Both the position numbers and the translations under genes were made by a program. The notes beneath the pieces are model-generated. The model ran no database searches. It was not told the origin of the DNA and saw only the letters and a list, made by a program, of their open reading frames with translations. Shown here piece after piece: positions 19,544 through 28,904 of a stretch of 64,000 bases of DNA. Position 1 is the stretch's first letter. Each line of letters starts with the position of its first letter. The stretch is from Bacteroidales bacterium (lineage in GTDB: Bacteria > Bacteroidota > Bacteroidia > Bacteroidales > WCHB1-69): contig JAGCGA010000006.1 of assembly GCA_017649855.1 (NCBI GenBank), positions 30,719 through 94,718 of the forward strand, written 5' to 3'.

Positions 19544-22162
19544 TTAGTCTATGGATTGGTTGATAGAGATATGGAACTGGCTGTGTTTGCTGTTGCGTCC
19601 GGGCACATCATCGAAACCGTATCCGTAGTCGAAGCCGAGCAAGCCGAACATAGGCAGATAGACGCGCACGCCGACACCGGCAGACTTATACAGGTTGAAC
19701 GGATTGTACTGGTGTTTGTCGATCCATCCCTTACCTGCCTCCAGGAAGGCGAGCAGATAGACCGTGGCGGTAGGATTGAGCGTGATGGGATAACGCAGTT
19801 CAGCTGTGAACTTGTGGTAGATGCTGGCACCGGTAGAAAGACCATCCCGGTAAGGAGAAAGTGCCTCGTCCTCATAGCCACGCATGCCGATCACCTCACG
19901 ACCGTCGTAAGCGTAGGTGGAAAGACCGTCGCCACCCAGATAGAATCGGCCGAACGGGGTGATGCCGATGTCCTGATTGTAACAGCCCATGAAGCCCATC
20001 TTCAACCGGATGTTGAGCACCAGGTTGTCCACAATACGGGTGAACCAGGAAGCATTGAACTTCCATTTGTGGAATTCAAGCCACTTGTACTTCTCCTGAT
20101 CGGTAGCGTTGGTATAGTCCTTGTGGGACATCAGCGAGTATGGCGGGGTCAGTTGCACCGAGAAGGTAAGGCTGGAGCCCTCCCGCGGATAGATCGGTGC
20201 GTTGACGGAGTTTCTTGACAAAGTAAAGATATAGCTCAAACTGTTGGCATGGCCGTTGCTGAAAACATAGTAGCCAGACCAGTTTTTCACGTTGTAATAC
20301 TCGTAAGAGATGGTGTGAGACATGGAGAAATAATCATCCGGCCATTTGAGTTGGCTAGCCAGGGACACCGAGGCGCCGGCGATACTGGAGCAGGCGTAGG
20401 TGTCTTCCGTTTTCTTGCGGCTGTTCGTCTGCTTCTGATAGTAAACACCCATGGTCAAGGCGTTGGGTTTCTTGCCGCCCAGCCAGGGTTCCGTGAAGGA
20501 GAGGTTGTAATATTGGTACCAAGAGGCATTAGTGGACACATTCAAGGAGAGCCGCTGGCCATCGCCGCCCGGGATAGGAGCCCACGCATCCTTCTTGAAC
20601 AGCTTTTTGGTGGAGAAGTTGTTGAAGGTGACGCCTCCCGTGATCACAAAACCCGTGGCGCCATATCCGGCACTCAGCGAAAGCTGGTCAGAGGTGGTTT
20701 CTTCCACCACATAGGTGATGTCCACGGTACCATCGGCCTCATTCGGTTTGGGCTGCACATCCATCTTCTCCTGATTGAAGTAGCCTAGCGACATGAGTAC
20801 CTGTTGGGTGCGGATGATGTCGGCACGGTTGAACAGCTGTCCGGGAATGGTGGTGATCTCACGCAAGATCACATTGTCGTTGGTCTTGGTATTACCCACA
20901 ATGTTGATATGGTTGTAGCGAGCCTGTTTGCCCTCCCGGATACGGATTTCTATATCGATGGAATCACCCTCCACCGCCACCTCCACCGGGTTGGCGCTGA
21001 AGAAGAGGTAACCATTGTTCATGTAAAGGGAAGCTATATCGTCACCCTCCTCTTTCATGGTCAGGTTTTTGGTCAGCTGGGTCTGGTTATACACATCGCC
21101 CTTGCTGATGCCCAACAACTGCTGAAGCATCGTGGTCGGATAGACGGTATTGCCCACGAAATTGATGTTCCGGAAATAGTACTGGGGACCCTCATTCACC
21201 TTGATATCGATATAGACATCATGGTCTTTGATGTAATAGGTGTCCCTCTCAATAATGGCATCCCGGTAGCCGAGTTCGTTAAATTTGTTGATAAGGTTGA
21301 CTTTGTCTTTAGCATAGCCCTCCTTGGTAAACTTGGACTTTTTGAAGATGCGGAGCTTCACACGCGGAGAGAAATAATCGTCGAAATGCTCCACAATGTC
21401 CTTGGACTGGTAATAGCCCTTGTGTTTCAAGGTATAGGCAATAGCGGTGTCGGCCTTATACAGAGGCATGAAACGGGATTTCTCCTTGGTCTCCTTCATG
21501 GCGCGGAGCAGGACCGCCTTCGGCACGCCGTCATTTCCCTCAATATTGATCTGGGCGATTCTTACTTTCTTGGACTTCTGAATGTCGAAGAGCAAGCTGA
21601 CGGCATTCTTGATTTTCTCGTCGGGAATTTCCTGGATCGACACCTCGCAATTGTAGAAGCCTTTGTCAACATAATACTTCTTGATGATATTGACGCAGGT
21701 GGTCTTGAGGTTGTCGTTGACGATATTGCCTTGGGAGATATGGAGTTTTTCACGGAGGTCAGTTTCATCGGCTTTCGTAGTGCCTTTGAAACCGAAGGAG
21801 ATAAGGCGGGCACGGTCTTCCAGGCGGACATCGAGGAAGGCGATGTTGCCGGATACGCGGGTCAGGGTGATCTCCACGTCTTCATAGAGGCCGGTACGCC
21901 AGAGGGCCTTGATGCTGTTGGTGATCTCATCACCGGGAATCATGATCTTGTCACCGACATGGAAGGAGAGCAGTCGTTGGTCCAAAGGGGCGGTTCCAGA
22001 GGAGGTTATTCCTCCGATTTCGTACTCTTTGGGGGAGGTATAATCCATTTTCTCGGGCTTGTCGGGATCGTCGCCGGAAACAATGACTTGCCCGTAACTA
22101 TTTGTAGTACAGGCAATCAATATCAACAATAGCAGCCGAAAAACGAATTTCTGCAGTTTCAT
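19544..22162 (-). CDS. bamA: Outer-membrane protein assembly factor BamA
   Basis: This 872-residue Omp85 protein inserts beta barrels into the outer membrane. It has a signal peptide (about residues 1-24), a string of POTRA domains to about residue 480 (for example GVPKAVLLRAM and NINFVGNTVYPTTML), and a C-terminal barrel with the conserved GGDGLSTYAYDGREVIGMRGY region. It ends SQFHISINQSID. The neighbours uppS and ompH fit an envelope-assembly operon. A -7 box lies just upstream of the ATG, so it can also be transcribed apart from uppS. Confidence 0.97.
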   Translation of the reverse strand: MKLQKFVFRLLLLILIACTTNSYGQVIVSGDDPDKPEKMDYTSPKEYEIGGITSSGTAPLDQRLLSFHVGDKIMIPGDEITNSIKALWRTGLYEDVEITLTRVSGNIAFLDVRLEDRARLISFGFKGTTKADETDLREKLHISQGNIVNDNLKTTCVNIIKKYYVDKGFYNCEVSIQEIPDEKIKNAVSLLFDIQKSKKVRIAQINIEGNDGVPKAVLLRAMKETKEKSRFMPLYKADTAIAYTLKHKGYYQSKDIVEHFDDYFSPRVKLRIFKKSKFTKEGYAKDKVNLINKFNELGYRDAIIERDTYYIKDHDVYIDIKVNEGPQYYFRNINFVGNTVYPTTMLQQLLGISKGDVYNQTQLTKNLTMKEEGDDIASLYMNNGYLFFSANPVEVAVEGDSIDIEIRIREGKQARYNHINIVGNTKTNDNVILREITTIPGQLFNRADIIRTQQVLMSLGYFNQEKMDVQPKPNEADGTVDITYVVEETTSDQLSLSAGYGATGFVITGGVTFNNFSTKKLFKKDAWAPIPGGDGQRLSLNVSTNASWYQYYNLSFTEPWLGGKKPNALTMGVYYQKQTNSRKKTEDTYACSSIAGASVSLASQLKWPDDYFSMSHTISYEYYNVKNWSGYYVFSNGHANSLSYIFTLSRNSVNAPIYPREGSSLTFSVQLTPPYSLMSHKDYTNATDQEKYKWLEFHKWKFNASWFTRIVDNLVLNIRLKMGFMGCYNQDIGITPFGRFYLGGDGLSTYAYDGREVIGMRGYEDEALSPYRDGLSTGASIYHKFTAELRYPITLNPTATVYLLAFLEAGKGWIDKHQYNPFNLYKSAGVGVRVYLPMFGLLGFDYGYGFDDVPGRNSKHSQFHISINQSID

Positions 22163-22183
22163 TCCAAATTTTCAAAAAGTCGG

Positions 22184-22191
22184 CAAAGATA
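22184..22191 (-). promoter_or_regulatory. -7 box for bamA
   Basis: The reverse strand reads TATCTTTG, 22 bases before the bamA ATG, inside the short uppS-bamA gap. It suggests an internal promoter. Confidence 0.6.
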
Positions 22192-22197
22192 CAAAAA

Positions 22198-22935
22198 TTA
22201 TGGTTGGGAGATTTGGGCGCTTGTTTTTCCGAAGCGGCGTTCTCTGTTTTGGAACTCTTGGAGGACTTCAAGAAGGTCTTTCTTTCTAAAGTCGGGCCAC
22301 AATACGGGGAGGAAGAAGAGTTCGGAATAGGCGATTTCCCAGAGAAGGAAGTTGCTGATGCGGATGTCGCCACCGGTACGGATCAGGATATCGGGATCGG
22401 GCACGTCAGGGAGGTATAGATTTTGCCGGATGGTGTCGGGGGTGATCTCCCCGGGGATCAGGGAGCCTTGGCTCACCTGTTGGGCGATTTTCCGGGCCAT
22501 ATCGGTCAGTTCAGAGCGTCCGCTGTAGCTGATGGCAAGGATGACGGTAAGACCGGTGTTGTGGGCGGTCGTCTCCATGGCGTGGCGCATAGCTTCCTGG
22601 CAATCGTCGGGCAGGTCTTCCAGGCGGCCAGTCATCAGCAGCCGCACATTTTTACGGTTCAATTCATCGAGTTCGTTATGGACTGCCTGGATAAAGAGTT
22701 TCATGAGGATGTCCACCTCCTCTTTGGGGCGGTTCCAATTCTCGGTGGAGAAGGCATATAGGGTCAGATATTGAACACCTTGTTCGCCGGCGCCTTCGAT
22801 GGCTTCCCGCACGGCGGTGAGGGCATGCTGGTGTCCATAGGTGCGTTCATGACCGTCCATCTGCGCCCATCGTCCGTTGCCATCCATGATGATGGCCACG
22901 TGGGCGGGAATATTCTTTGTTTCTACTGTCATCAT
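22198..22935 (-). CDS. uppS: Isoprenyl transferase (undecaprenyl diphosphate synthase)
   Basis: This 245-residue cis-prenyltransferase makes the C55 lipid carrier for peptidoglycan and surface glycans. The catalytic aspartate lies in IMDGNGRWA near the N-terminus. LYAFSTENWNRP and the C-terminal LIRTGGDIRISNFLLWE motif bind substrate and diphosphate. Two consecutive ATG codons open the frame. The gene lies between the porG-like gene (9-base gap) and bamA, a synteny I recall from Porphyromonas. Confidence 0.96.
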   Translation of the reverse strand: MMTVETKNIPAHVAIIMDGNGRWAQMDGHERTYGHQHALTAVREAIEGAGEQGVQYLTLYAFSTENWNRPKEEVDILMKLFIQAVHNELDELNRKNVRLLMTGRLEDLPDDCQEAMRHAMETTAHNTGLTVILAISYSGRSELTDMARKIAQQVSQGSLIPGEITPDTIRQNLYLPDVPDPDILIRTGGDIRISNFLLWEIAYSELFFLPVLWPDFRKKDLLEVLQEFQNRERRFGKTSAQISQP

Positions 22936-22944
22936 TGGGAAAAA

Positions 22945-23823
22945 TTATCTTCTCTTTCTGGGCACCCTGAGGTCACAGGTCTTGTCTTCATTGCCGAATC
23001 TGACGGTAAAGGTGAGGCCGAAGAAAGAGTATATATCGGTGGTGGTGGTATTGCCACGTTGTTCACCGGCCTGGTGGTAGGGCAAGGCTTGTCCCTGGTC
23101 GTCGGTCAGTTCGGGGGAGCGGTCGGCGAGGTTGGCGATGAGGTCGCCGCGGTTTTCGCGCAGCAGATCGTTGTCGTAATAGACCCCGCGCACATCATCG
23201 AGGTAATCGGTGAAGGTGTAGCGGATGCCCCACTCCGCGCCAATGGAGAAATAGCGTCCGATGGTAGCCCGGAGGCCTATGCCGAAGGGGATGGCAAAAG
23301 AGGTGAGGGAGTAGTTTTTGGCGGGACCGCCTTCCAGACCCTGGCCTTCGGTGCCGAAACTCTGCAACTCATAGATCGTGCCATTATACTCGGTCTTCGG
23401 ATTGAACGAGAAGAGGGTGACGCCGGCGAAAATATAGGGGGTGAAACGGTTCTTGCCGGTGGAGTTATAGAGGTTGAAGAAGTTCAGCTCCGCCTCAACG
23501 GAGAACTCCGTGATGGGGGCATAGAAGCTGAGGTTGCGCTCATAGCCTTTGTTGGTCAAGGCATCGCTGCCAGCAACTCTTCCGAAAATGAAATCGGCCT
23601 TCAGCGCCCAACGAGGGGTCAGATTATACCGGTATATCAGGCCGCCCGCGGGCTGGGTTGCCGCAAAGAGATGGGTGGGGTTGAGCTCCCCGAGATAAAA
23701 ACCGCCGCCGCCAAAGAGTCCTATTTCGGATCGTTGGGCTTGCAGGGGGGTAAGGGAAAAACCAACCAGGAGAAAAGCTCCCAGCAATAGAGCCTTGCAT
23801 TTATGGATTACGGATATTTTCAT
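22945..23823 (-). CDS. porG: DUF6089 outer-membrane protein, PorG-like T9SS component
   Basis: The 292-residue product has a signal peptide ending LTPLQAQ. It has an OmpW-like barrel with repeated aromatic beta strands, opening with a glycine-rich GLFGGGGFYLGELNP. The last part is basic (LRVPRKRR). This matches the DUF6089 family, which includes PorG, an outer-membrane protein reported to associate with the T9SS PorK/PorN ring in Porphyromonas. The position directly upstream of uppS-bamA-ompH is also as in Porphyromonas. The family call is firm; the T9SS role is inferred from synteny. Confidence 0.75.
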   Translation of the reverse strand: MKISVIHKCKALLLGAFLLVGFSLTPLQAQRSEIGLFGGGGFYLGELNPTHLFAATQPAGGLIYRYNLTPRWALKADFIFGRVAGSDALTNKGYERNLSFYAPITEFSVEAELNFFNLYNSTGKNRFTPYIFAGVTLFSFNPKTEYNGTIYELQSFGTEGQGLEGGPAKNYSLTSFAIPFGIGLRATIGRYFSIGAEWGIRYTFTDYLDDVRGVYYDNDLLRENRGDLIANLADRSPELTDDQGQALPYHQAGEQRGNTTTTDIYSFFGLTFTVRFGNEDKTCDLRVPRKRR

Positions 23824-23854
23824 TTTTCAGATATTACTAGATGAAAAGAAAGTG

Positions 23855-23862
23855 CAAAAATA
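23855..23862 (-). promoter_or_regulatory. -7 box for porG-uppS
   Basis: The reverse strand reads TATTTTTG, 32 bases before the ATG at 23823. Confidence 0.55.
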
Positions 23863-23901
23863 AAAAAAATACAGAAAATGAAGTAGGATTAAAAAAAAGT
23901 G

Positions 23902-23909
23902 TATTTTTG
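23902..23909 (+). promoter_or_regulatory. -7 box for infC-rpmI-rplT
   Basis: TATTTTTG fits TAnnTTTG. It lies inside the long open frame that begins at 23841 and so argues that infC translation starts further downstream. Confidence 0.6.
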
Positions 23910-23963
23910 CGCCCCAATTTATTAAGTATAAAATTATTAGAAAAAATAAACAGAAAAGGAACT

Positions 23964-24530
23964 TTGAAGAGCACACCAAACCCTAGAAACCGAGTTCGTT
24001 ATGTTGCGCCCAACAAGAAGGAAGCCCAGCATAATATTAATGAAAACATCACCTCCCAAGTAGTACGCGTAGTAGGAGAAAATTTCGAACCGAAGATTGT
24101 CTCCCTCCGGGAAGCATTGGAGATTGCCGAGCGCTATGAGCTGGATCTGGTGGAAATCTCCCCGCAGGCCAACCCACCGGTATGCAAGGTGATGGATTAT
24201 CAGAAATATCTTTACGAACAGAAGAAGAAGCAGAAAGAGATCAAGGCCAACAGTGCCAAGACGCAGGTTAAGGAGATTCACATGGGGCCGCAGACCGACG
24301 ACCACGACTTCAACTTCAAGTTGAATCATGCCACCAAGTTCCTGACTGACGGATACAAGGTGAAAGTGATGGTGACCTTCCGGGGCCGCTCCATCATCTA
24401 CAAGGATCAAGGGGAACTGCTGCTGCTGCGTTTCGCCCAGAGCCTGGAAGATTATGGCAAGTTGGATCAGATGCCGACCCTGTTGGGCAAGAACATGACC
24501 ATCATGCTGAGTCCGAAATCCAAAAAGTAA
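23964..24530 (+). CDS. infC: Translation initiation factor IF-3
   Basis: The product is IF-3, which keeps 30S subunits free and proofreads initiator tRNA. Family marks are [53 protein letters not shown] and the C-terminal [11 protein letters not shown]. The frame is open from 23841, but a -7 box at 23902 puts the transcript start inside it. The best start I can see is TTG at 23964, just after AAGGA, giving 188 residues. A non-ATG start fits the known self-limiting control of infC in other bacteria, but exact initiation is inference. It leads the infC-rpmI-rplT operon. Confidence 0.92.
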   Translation: MKSTPNPRNRVRYVAPNKKEAQHNINENITSQVVRVVGENFEPKIVSLREALEIAERYELDLVEISPQANPPVCKVMDYQKYLYEQKKKQKEIKANSAKTQVKEIHMGPQTDDHDFNFKLNHATKFLTDGYKVKVMVTFRGRSIIYKDQGELLLLRFAQSLEDYGKLDQMPTLLGKNMTIMLSPKSKK

Positions 24531-24574
24531 ATGCTGTCAACTCTATATATATTAACCTTTAAAAATTAGAGAAA

Positions 24575-24772
24575 ATGCCAAAAATTAAAACGAAATCCGC
24601 TGCCAAGAAAAGATTTACTTTGACCGGCACCGGTAAAGTAAAGAGACATCACGCTTACCACAGCCACATTCTCACCAAAAAGACCAAAAAGAGAAAACGT
24701 AACCTGGCTTACAGCGCTATTGTCGAACAAAACTTAGAACGCACCGTCAAGCAAATGCTGGGACAGTGCTAA
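24575..24772 (+). CDS. rpmI: Large ribosomal subunit protein bL35
   Basis: This 65-residue, very basic protein starts [20 protein letters not shown] and has [19 protein letters not shown], both standard for bL35. Length and place between infC and rplT are standard. It is a structural protein of the 50S subunit. Confidence 0.97.
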   Translation: MPKIKTKSAAKKRFTLTGTGKVKRHHAYHSHILTKKTKKRKRNLAYSAIVEQNLERTVKQMLGQC

Positions 24773-24820
24773 TTAACCCGAGTTATTAATCATTAAAAGT
24801 TTACTATCAGCCCGAAAAGA

Positions 24821-24839
24821 GTTTATAAGGTTTATAAAC
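24821..24839 (+). promoter_or_regulatory. Hairpin in the rpmI-rplT spacer
   Basis: GTTTATAA (24821-24828) and TTATAAAC (24832-24839) form a perfect 8-base-pair stem with a GGT loop. It lies 30 bases before the rplT ATG, with no T-run, so it is unlikely to be a terminator. It could be an L20 operator or a processing site. Confidence 0.4.
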
Positions 24840-24868
24840 CGCTGACGTAAAAGAAAGGAAAATCAATT

Positions 24869-25213
24869 ATGCCAAGATCAGTTAATCATGTTGCTTCCAG
24901 AGCAAGAAGAAAAAAGATTTTGAAACGTACCCGTGGGTACTTCGGCAAACGTAAAAACGTTTGGACCGTTGCAGTCAATTCGTGGGAAAAAGGCCAGCAA
25001 TACGCCTACCGCGATAGAAAGAACAAAAAGAGAAACTTCAGAAGTTTGTGGATCACCCGTATCAACGCGGGTGCACGCGAATATGGCATGTCCTACTCTG
25101 TCCTCATGGGCAACTTAGGCAAAAAAGGTGTGGCGCTTAACCGCAAAGCCCTTGCCGACCTCGCGATGAATAATCCTGAGGCATTTAAGGCTATCGTTGA
25201 CCTAGTCAAGTAG
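24869..25213 (+). CDS. rplT: Large ribosomal subunit protein bL20
   Basis: The 114-residue product begins [20 protein letters not shown], followed by [20 protein letters not shown], the long basic helix of bL20, which binds 23S rRNA early in 50S assembly. In other bacteria L20 represses its own operon through a leader RNA; the hairpin just upstream would be a candidate site here. The operon ends at a clear terminator. Confidence 0.97.
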   Translation: MPRSVNHVASRARRKKILKRTRGYFGKRKNVWTVAVNSWEKGQQYAYRDRKNKKRNFRSLWITRINAGAREYGMSYSVLMGNLGKKGVALNRKALADLAMNNPEAFKAIVDLVK

Positions 25214-25259
25214 TAGCTTCAACCTTTAATTATTAAAAGGGGTTTACAGCATAAAAGAA

Positions 25260-25288
25260 GGGCAGCCGTGAGGTTGCCCTTTCTTTTT
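25260..25288 (+). terminator. Terminator after rplT
   Basis: GGGCAGCC (25260-25267) pairs with GGTTGCCC (25272-25279), with one G-U pair, followed by TTTCTTTTT. Confidence 0.8.
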
Positions 25289-25357
25289 GAACATGGAACT
25301 GTCGCCACCCTTGGTTTCCTAACTCCCCAAGGCGTGGTGTGGTTCGATTCCAGCATT

Positions 25358-27385
25358 TTAGTAGTTCTTGACCCGCTCTTCCACCTCCTTGATTCGGTCG
25401 CGCAACTTGATGGCCGCATCGAAGTCCAGTGCCTTGATGGCTTTTTCCATCTCCTTGCGTAACCTTTTGGATTCTTTCTGCAGTTGTTCCACATTCATCA
25501 GGTGGAGGTCCTCTTCTGCCGCCACGGGGGTGGCAAGAGGCTCTGTGGCGTAGTTCTGGGCAGCCGACGAATGTTGGATGGCTTCATCCACTTGCTTGGC
25601 CAGAAGCATCTCCTCCGACTTGACCACTCCTTTGGGCACGATGTGGTGCTCTTCATTATAGGCCATCTGCTTGGCCCGGCGGCGCGCCGTCTCGTCCATC
25701 GTGGCCTGCATCGACTTGGTGATCTGGTTGGCGTAGAAGATGACGCGTCCGTTGACATGGCGCGCCGCCCGCCCCGCCGTCTGCGTCAACGACCGCTCAT
25801 TGCGCAGGAAGCCCTCCTTGTCGGCATCCATGATGGCCACCAACGAGACTTCCGGCAGGTCCAAGCCCTCTCTCAACAGATTGACACCCACCAGCACATC
25901 AATGACGCCTTCGCGCAGTTTCTTCAGAATCTCCACGCGGTCCAGGGTCTCCACATCCGAATGGATGTAACACGATTGGATGCCGATATTGATAAGATAG
26001 GTGTTCAACTCTTCCGCCATCCGCTTGGTCAGCGTGGTCACCAGCACCCGCTCGTGCTTGTCCACGGTGTCTTCAATCTCCTTCAACAGGTCGTCCACCT
26101 GGTTGGTGGCCGGACGTACTTCGATGGGCGGGTCCAGCAAGCCCGTGGGCCGCACCACCTGTTCCACCACCACACCGCCGGAACGTGTCAGCTCAAACTC
26201 TGCCGGCGTGGCGCTCATGAAGATGGTCTGCCCTGTCAGGCTGTCAAACTCGTCAAACTTCAACGGCCGGTTGTCCAAGGCCGCCGGTAAACGGAATCCG
26301 TACTCCACCAGATTGACCTTGCGGGAACGGTCGCCCCCATACATGCCGCCGATCTGGGGCATGGTCACATGGCTCTCATCCACGATGAGCAGAAAGTCCT
26401 CCGGGAAGAAGTCCAGAATGCAGAACGGCCGCTCCCCGGGCTTACGCTTGTCAAAATAGCGGGAGTAGTTCTCAATGCCCGAGCAGTAGCCCAACTCCTT
26501 CATCATCTCCACATCGTAGGTTACCCGATCTTCCAAGCGCTTGGCTTCCAGATGCTTGCCAATGGATTTGAAATATTCAACCTGTTCACCCATATCCAAG
26601 GTGATCTGGTCAATGGCGTCGTTCATAGACTGTTGGGTGGTGACGAAGATGCTGGCGGGGTAGAGGGTGATCTGGTCCACATCGGCAATAACCCCTCCAG
26701 ACAGGGGTTCTATCTCCGCGATGCGCTCTATTTCATCATCGAAGAAGACAATGCGATAGGCATAATCCACGTATGGAGGAAAGATGTCCACCGTGTCGCC
26801 CTTGACGCGGAATTGGGAGGGTTGTAGGTTGAGTTCCGTGCGGGAGTAGAGACTGCTCACAAAGGCCAGCAATAGTTTGTTGCGGTCGATGATCATCCCC
26901 TTGTGGATATTGATGACGTTACGGGAGAAGTCGTCGGGGTTGCCGATACCGTAGATGCAAGATACAGAGGCCACGACGATGATATCGCGGCGGCCAGACA
27001 ACAACGAGGCAGTGGCATGCAGTCGCAGCTTCTCGATCTCCGCGTTGATGGAGAGGTCCTTCTCGATGTAGGTGTTGGTGGTCGGGATGTACGCCTCCGG
27101 CTGGTAGTAGTCGTAGTAGGAGACGAAGTACTCGACCGCATTGTCGGGGAAGAACTGTTTGAACTCGCTGTACAGCTGGGCCGCCAGGGTTTTGTTATGG
27201 CTGAGCACCAGGGCGGGGCGGTTGACCTCTTGCAGCACATTGGCGATGGTGAAGGTCTTGCCGGAGCCCGTGACCCCCAACAGGGTCTGCGCTTCATCCC
27301 CACGCCGCAGACCTTCCACCAGTTGGCGGATGGCCTCCGGCTGGTCGCCTGAAGGCTGATAGGGTGCAGTGAGTTTGAAGTTCAT
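25358..27385 (-). CDS. uvrB: Excinuclease ABC subunit B
   Basis: This 675-residue helicase-like protein loads at DNA damage with UvrA and then recruits UvrC. The start MNFKLTAPYQPSGDQPEAI at 27385 is the normal UvrB N-terminus. Walker A is GVTGSGKT (residues 37-44), the beta-hairpin region contains SYYDYYQPEAYIP, and the DEAD-like box is VDESH. The C-terminal UVR domain (KAIKALDFDAAIKLRDRIKEVEE) is complete. The open frame extends a further 36 codons upstream, but that stretch is intergenic repeat DNA and promoter, not protein. Confidence 0.98.
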   Translation of the reverse strand: MNFKLTAPYQPSGDQPEAIRQLVEGLRRGDEAQTLLGVTGSGKTFTIANVLQEVNRPALVLSHNKTLAAQLYSEFKQFFPDNAVEYFVSYYDYYQPEAYIPTTNTYIEKDLSINAEIEKLRLHATASLLSGRRDIIVVASVSCIYGIGNPDDFSRNVINIHKGMIIDRNKLLLAFVSSLYSRTELNLQPSQFRVKGDTVDIFPPYVDYAYRIVFFDDEIERIAEIEPLSGGVIADVDQITLYPASIFVTTQQSMNDAIDQITLDMGEQVEYFKSIGKHLEAKRLEDRVTYDVEMMKELGYCSGIENYSRYFDKRKPGERPFCILDFFPEDFLLIVDESHVTMPQIGGMYGGDRSRKVNLVEYGFRLPAALDNRPLKFDEFDSLTGQTIFMSATPAEFELTRSGGVVVEQVVRPTGLLDPPIEVRPATNQVDDLLKEIEDTVDKHERVLVTTLTKRMAEELNTYLINIGIQSCYIHSDVETLDRVEILKKLREGVIDVLVGVNLLREGLDLPEVSLVAIMDADKEGFLRNERSLTQTAGRAARHVNGRVIFYANQITKSMQATMDETARRRAKQMAYNEEHHIVPKGVVKSEEMLLAKQVDEAIQHSSAAQNYATEPLATPVAAEEDLHLMNVEQLQKESKRLRKEMEKAIKALDFDAAIKLRDRIKEVEERVKNY

Positions 27386-27405
27386 ATCGGTCGTTTTTAA
27401 CGCAG

Positions 27406-27413
27406 CAAAAATA
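27406..27413 (-). promoter_or_regulatory. -7 box for uvrB
   Basis: The reverse strand reads TATTTTTG, 21 bases before the uvrB ATG, which settles the start at 27385. Confidence 0.6.
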
Positions 27414-27430
27414 CTAATTTTATGGAGTTG

Positions 27431-27600
27431 TAACCACAAAGGCACAAAGGACACAAAGAGAAAATAAGAAACTAAAAAATTAAGGGTGGGCATAGTTCAA
27501 AGTCAAAGTTTGAAAAGAAATTACGGTATCCTGACCCTATGTCGCTAACACTTTCCCCTCCCCAAAACAACTCTTAACTTTTAACTCTTAACTCTAAACT
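27431..27600. repeat. Mixed intergenic short-repeat tract
   Basis: The uvrB/M16 spacer holds three repeat families in series: ACCACAAAGGCACAAAGGACACAAAG (27432-27458, in pieces), CATAGTTCAAAGTCAAAGTTTG (27491-27512) and AACTCTTAACTTTTAACTCTTAACT (27568-27595). Related tracts lie at 28905-29160, 34427-34620 and 63834-64000. Confidence 0.75.
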
Positions 27601-27607
27601 AAAATCG

Positions 27608-27615
27608 TATCTTTG
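27608..27615 (+). promoter_or_regulatory. -7 box for the M16 peptidase gene
   Basis: TATCTTTG lies 18 bases before the ATG at 27634. Confidence 0.6.
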
Positions 27616-27633
27616 CCGCCTTAAAATCTCTTT

Positions 27634-28878
27634 ATGATTCATTTTCAACGCTTAACACTCTCCAATGGGCTACGGGTCCTTGTTCATGAAGATGCCACCA
27701 CGCCGATTGTGGCTGTCAACGTGACCTACCGGGTCGGCTCCCGCGATGAGCATCCGGACCATACCGGCATGGCCCATCTGATGGAACATTATATGTTCAC
27801 CGGTTCGCCCAATGCTCCCGATTATGACGGGGTACTCCAGCGGATCGGGGCCCTCAACAATGCCTACACCTCCCAGGATCTGACCAACTACTACATCGTG
27901 TTGCCGGCCGGCAATGTGGAGACAGCCCTTTGGCTTGAGGCTGACCGTATGAATGCTCTCCGTTTTGAGCAAGAGACCTTGGACGTGCAGAAACAGGTGG
28001 TGATGGAAGAGTTCAAGGAGAACTTCCTGAACAGACCTTATGGTGACCTGATGATGCTGTTCTATGGGATGGTCTATCAGCAACATCCCTACCAATGGTT
28101 GCCTATCGGCAAGAAGCTGGAGCACATTGCGGAGGTGGACATGGCGATGATCCGGGACTTTCACAGTCGCTATTATCGTCCCAACAACGCAGTGCTGGTA
28201 GTGGCGGGCAATGTGCAGGCGGAGGATGTCTTCCGATTGGCCGAGAAGTGGTTTGGCGACATTCCTGCGGGTGCGCCTTTGCACAGGACGTACCCTTCGG
28301 AAGAGTGCCAGACGGCTGCGCGCCTGCAAACCGTTCACCGCAACGTGCCCACGCCCGCGCTCGTGAAAGGCTGGCCGATGTGCAACCGTCTGCACCCGGA
28401 CTATTATGCCTATGATCTGATTTCCGACATGTTCGGCACGGGACAGTCTTCCTACCTCTATCAGGAATTCGTGCATAAAAGGAAGCTCTTTTCCACCATC
28501 TCGGCAGCAATCAGCGGTACCGCCGACAACGGTTGTTTTCTGATCAGCGGATATCCGTCAGAAGGGGTGACCTTGGAAGAAGCAGACCAAGCCTTGAGCG
28601 AGCATCTCTACCATTACCGATTCCCCGACACTTTTGCCCATGACCTGCAGAAGGTCCAGAACCGCGCCGAGTCCATCCTCCTGAACAACGAGATCAAGGT
28701 GGAAGACCGCGCCACCACCCTGGCCATTGGGGAGGTGACTTCCGAAGCGGAGTACTTTGTTCACGAGCGCGATCATTACTTTGCCGTTACGGAGGAAAGG
28801 ATCCGCCACGTGGCCCATACGCTCTTCCAAGAGGAGACGAGCAGCACCTTGCGCTATGATAGCCGTACGGAGTCATAG
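27634..28878 (+). CDS. M16-family zinc metallopeptidase
   Basis: The 414-residue product belongs to the insulinase/processing peptidase family. The inverted zinc motif HLMEH is present (His48, Glu51, His52), followed by NAYTSQDLTNYY, with a third ligand glutamate at 125 or 126 (VVMEEFKE). It therefore has an active-type N-terminal domain and a C-terminal inactive-type domain, the size of the single-chain half found in two-subunit M16 enzymes. I see no signal peptide, so it may act in the cytoplasm or be exported by an unclear route. The downstream DNA is repeat and IS material with no partner gene. Confidence 0.9.
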   Translation: MIHFQRLTLSNGLRVLVHEDATTPIVAVNVTYRVGSRDEHPDHTGMAHLMEHYMFTGSPNAPDYDGVLQRIGALNNAYTSQDLTNYYIVLPAGNVETALWLEADRMNALRFEQETLDVQKQVVMEEFKENFLNRPYGDLMMLFYGMVYQQHPYQWLPIGKKLEHIAEVDMAMIRDFHSRYYRPNNAVLVVAGNVQAEDVFRLAEKWFGDIPAGAPLHRTYPSEECQTAARLQTVHRNVPTPALVKGWPMCNRLHPDYYAYDLISDMFGTGQSSYLYQEFVHKRKLFSTISAAISGTADNGCFLISGYPSEGVTLEEADQALSEHLYHYRFPDTFAHDLQKVQNRAESILLNNEIKVEDRATTLAIGEVTSEAEYFVHERDHYFAVTEERIRHVAHTLFQEETSSTLRYDSRTES

Positions 28879-28904
28879 GATTACGGGAAAGAGGAACTAA
28901 GGGG

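Noticed and set aside
23841..23963. Long N-terminus of IF-3 from the ATG at 23841
   Set aside because: It overlaps the porG promoter and contains the infC -7 box, so it would lie upstream of the transcript start.
27386..27493. N-terminal extension of UvrB
   Set aside because: The extra 36 codons run through the uvrB -7 box and intergenic repeat DNA; homologues start at MNFKL.
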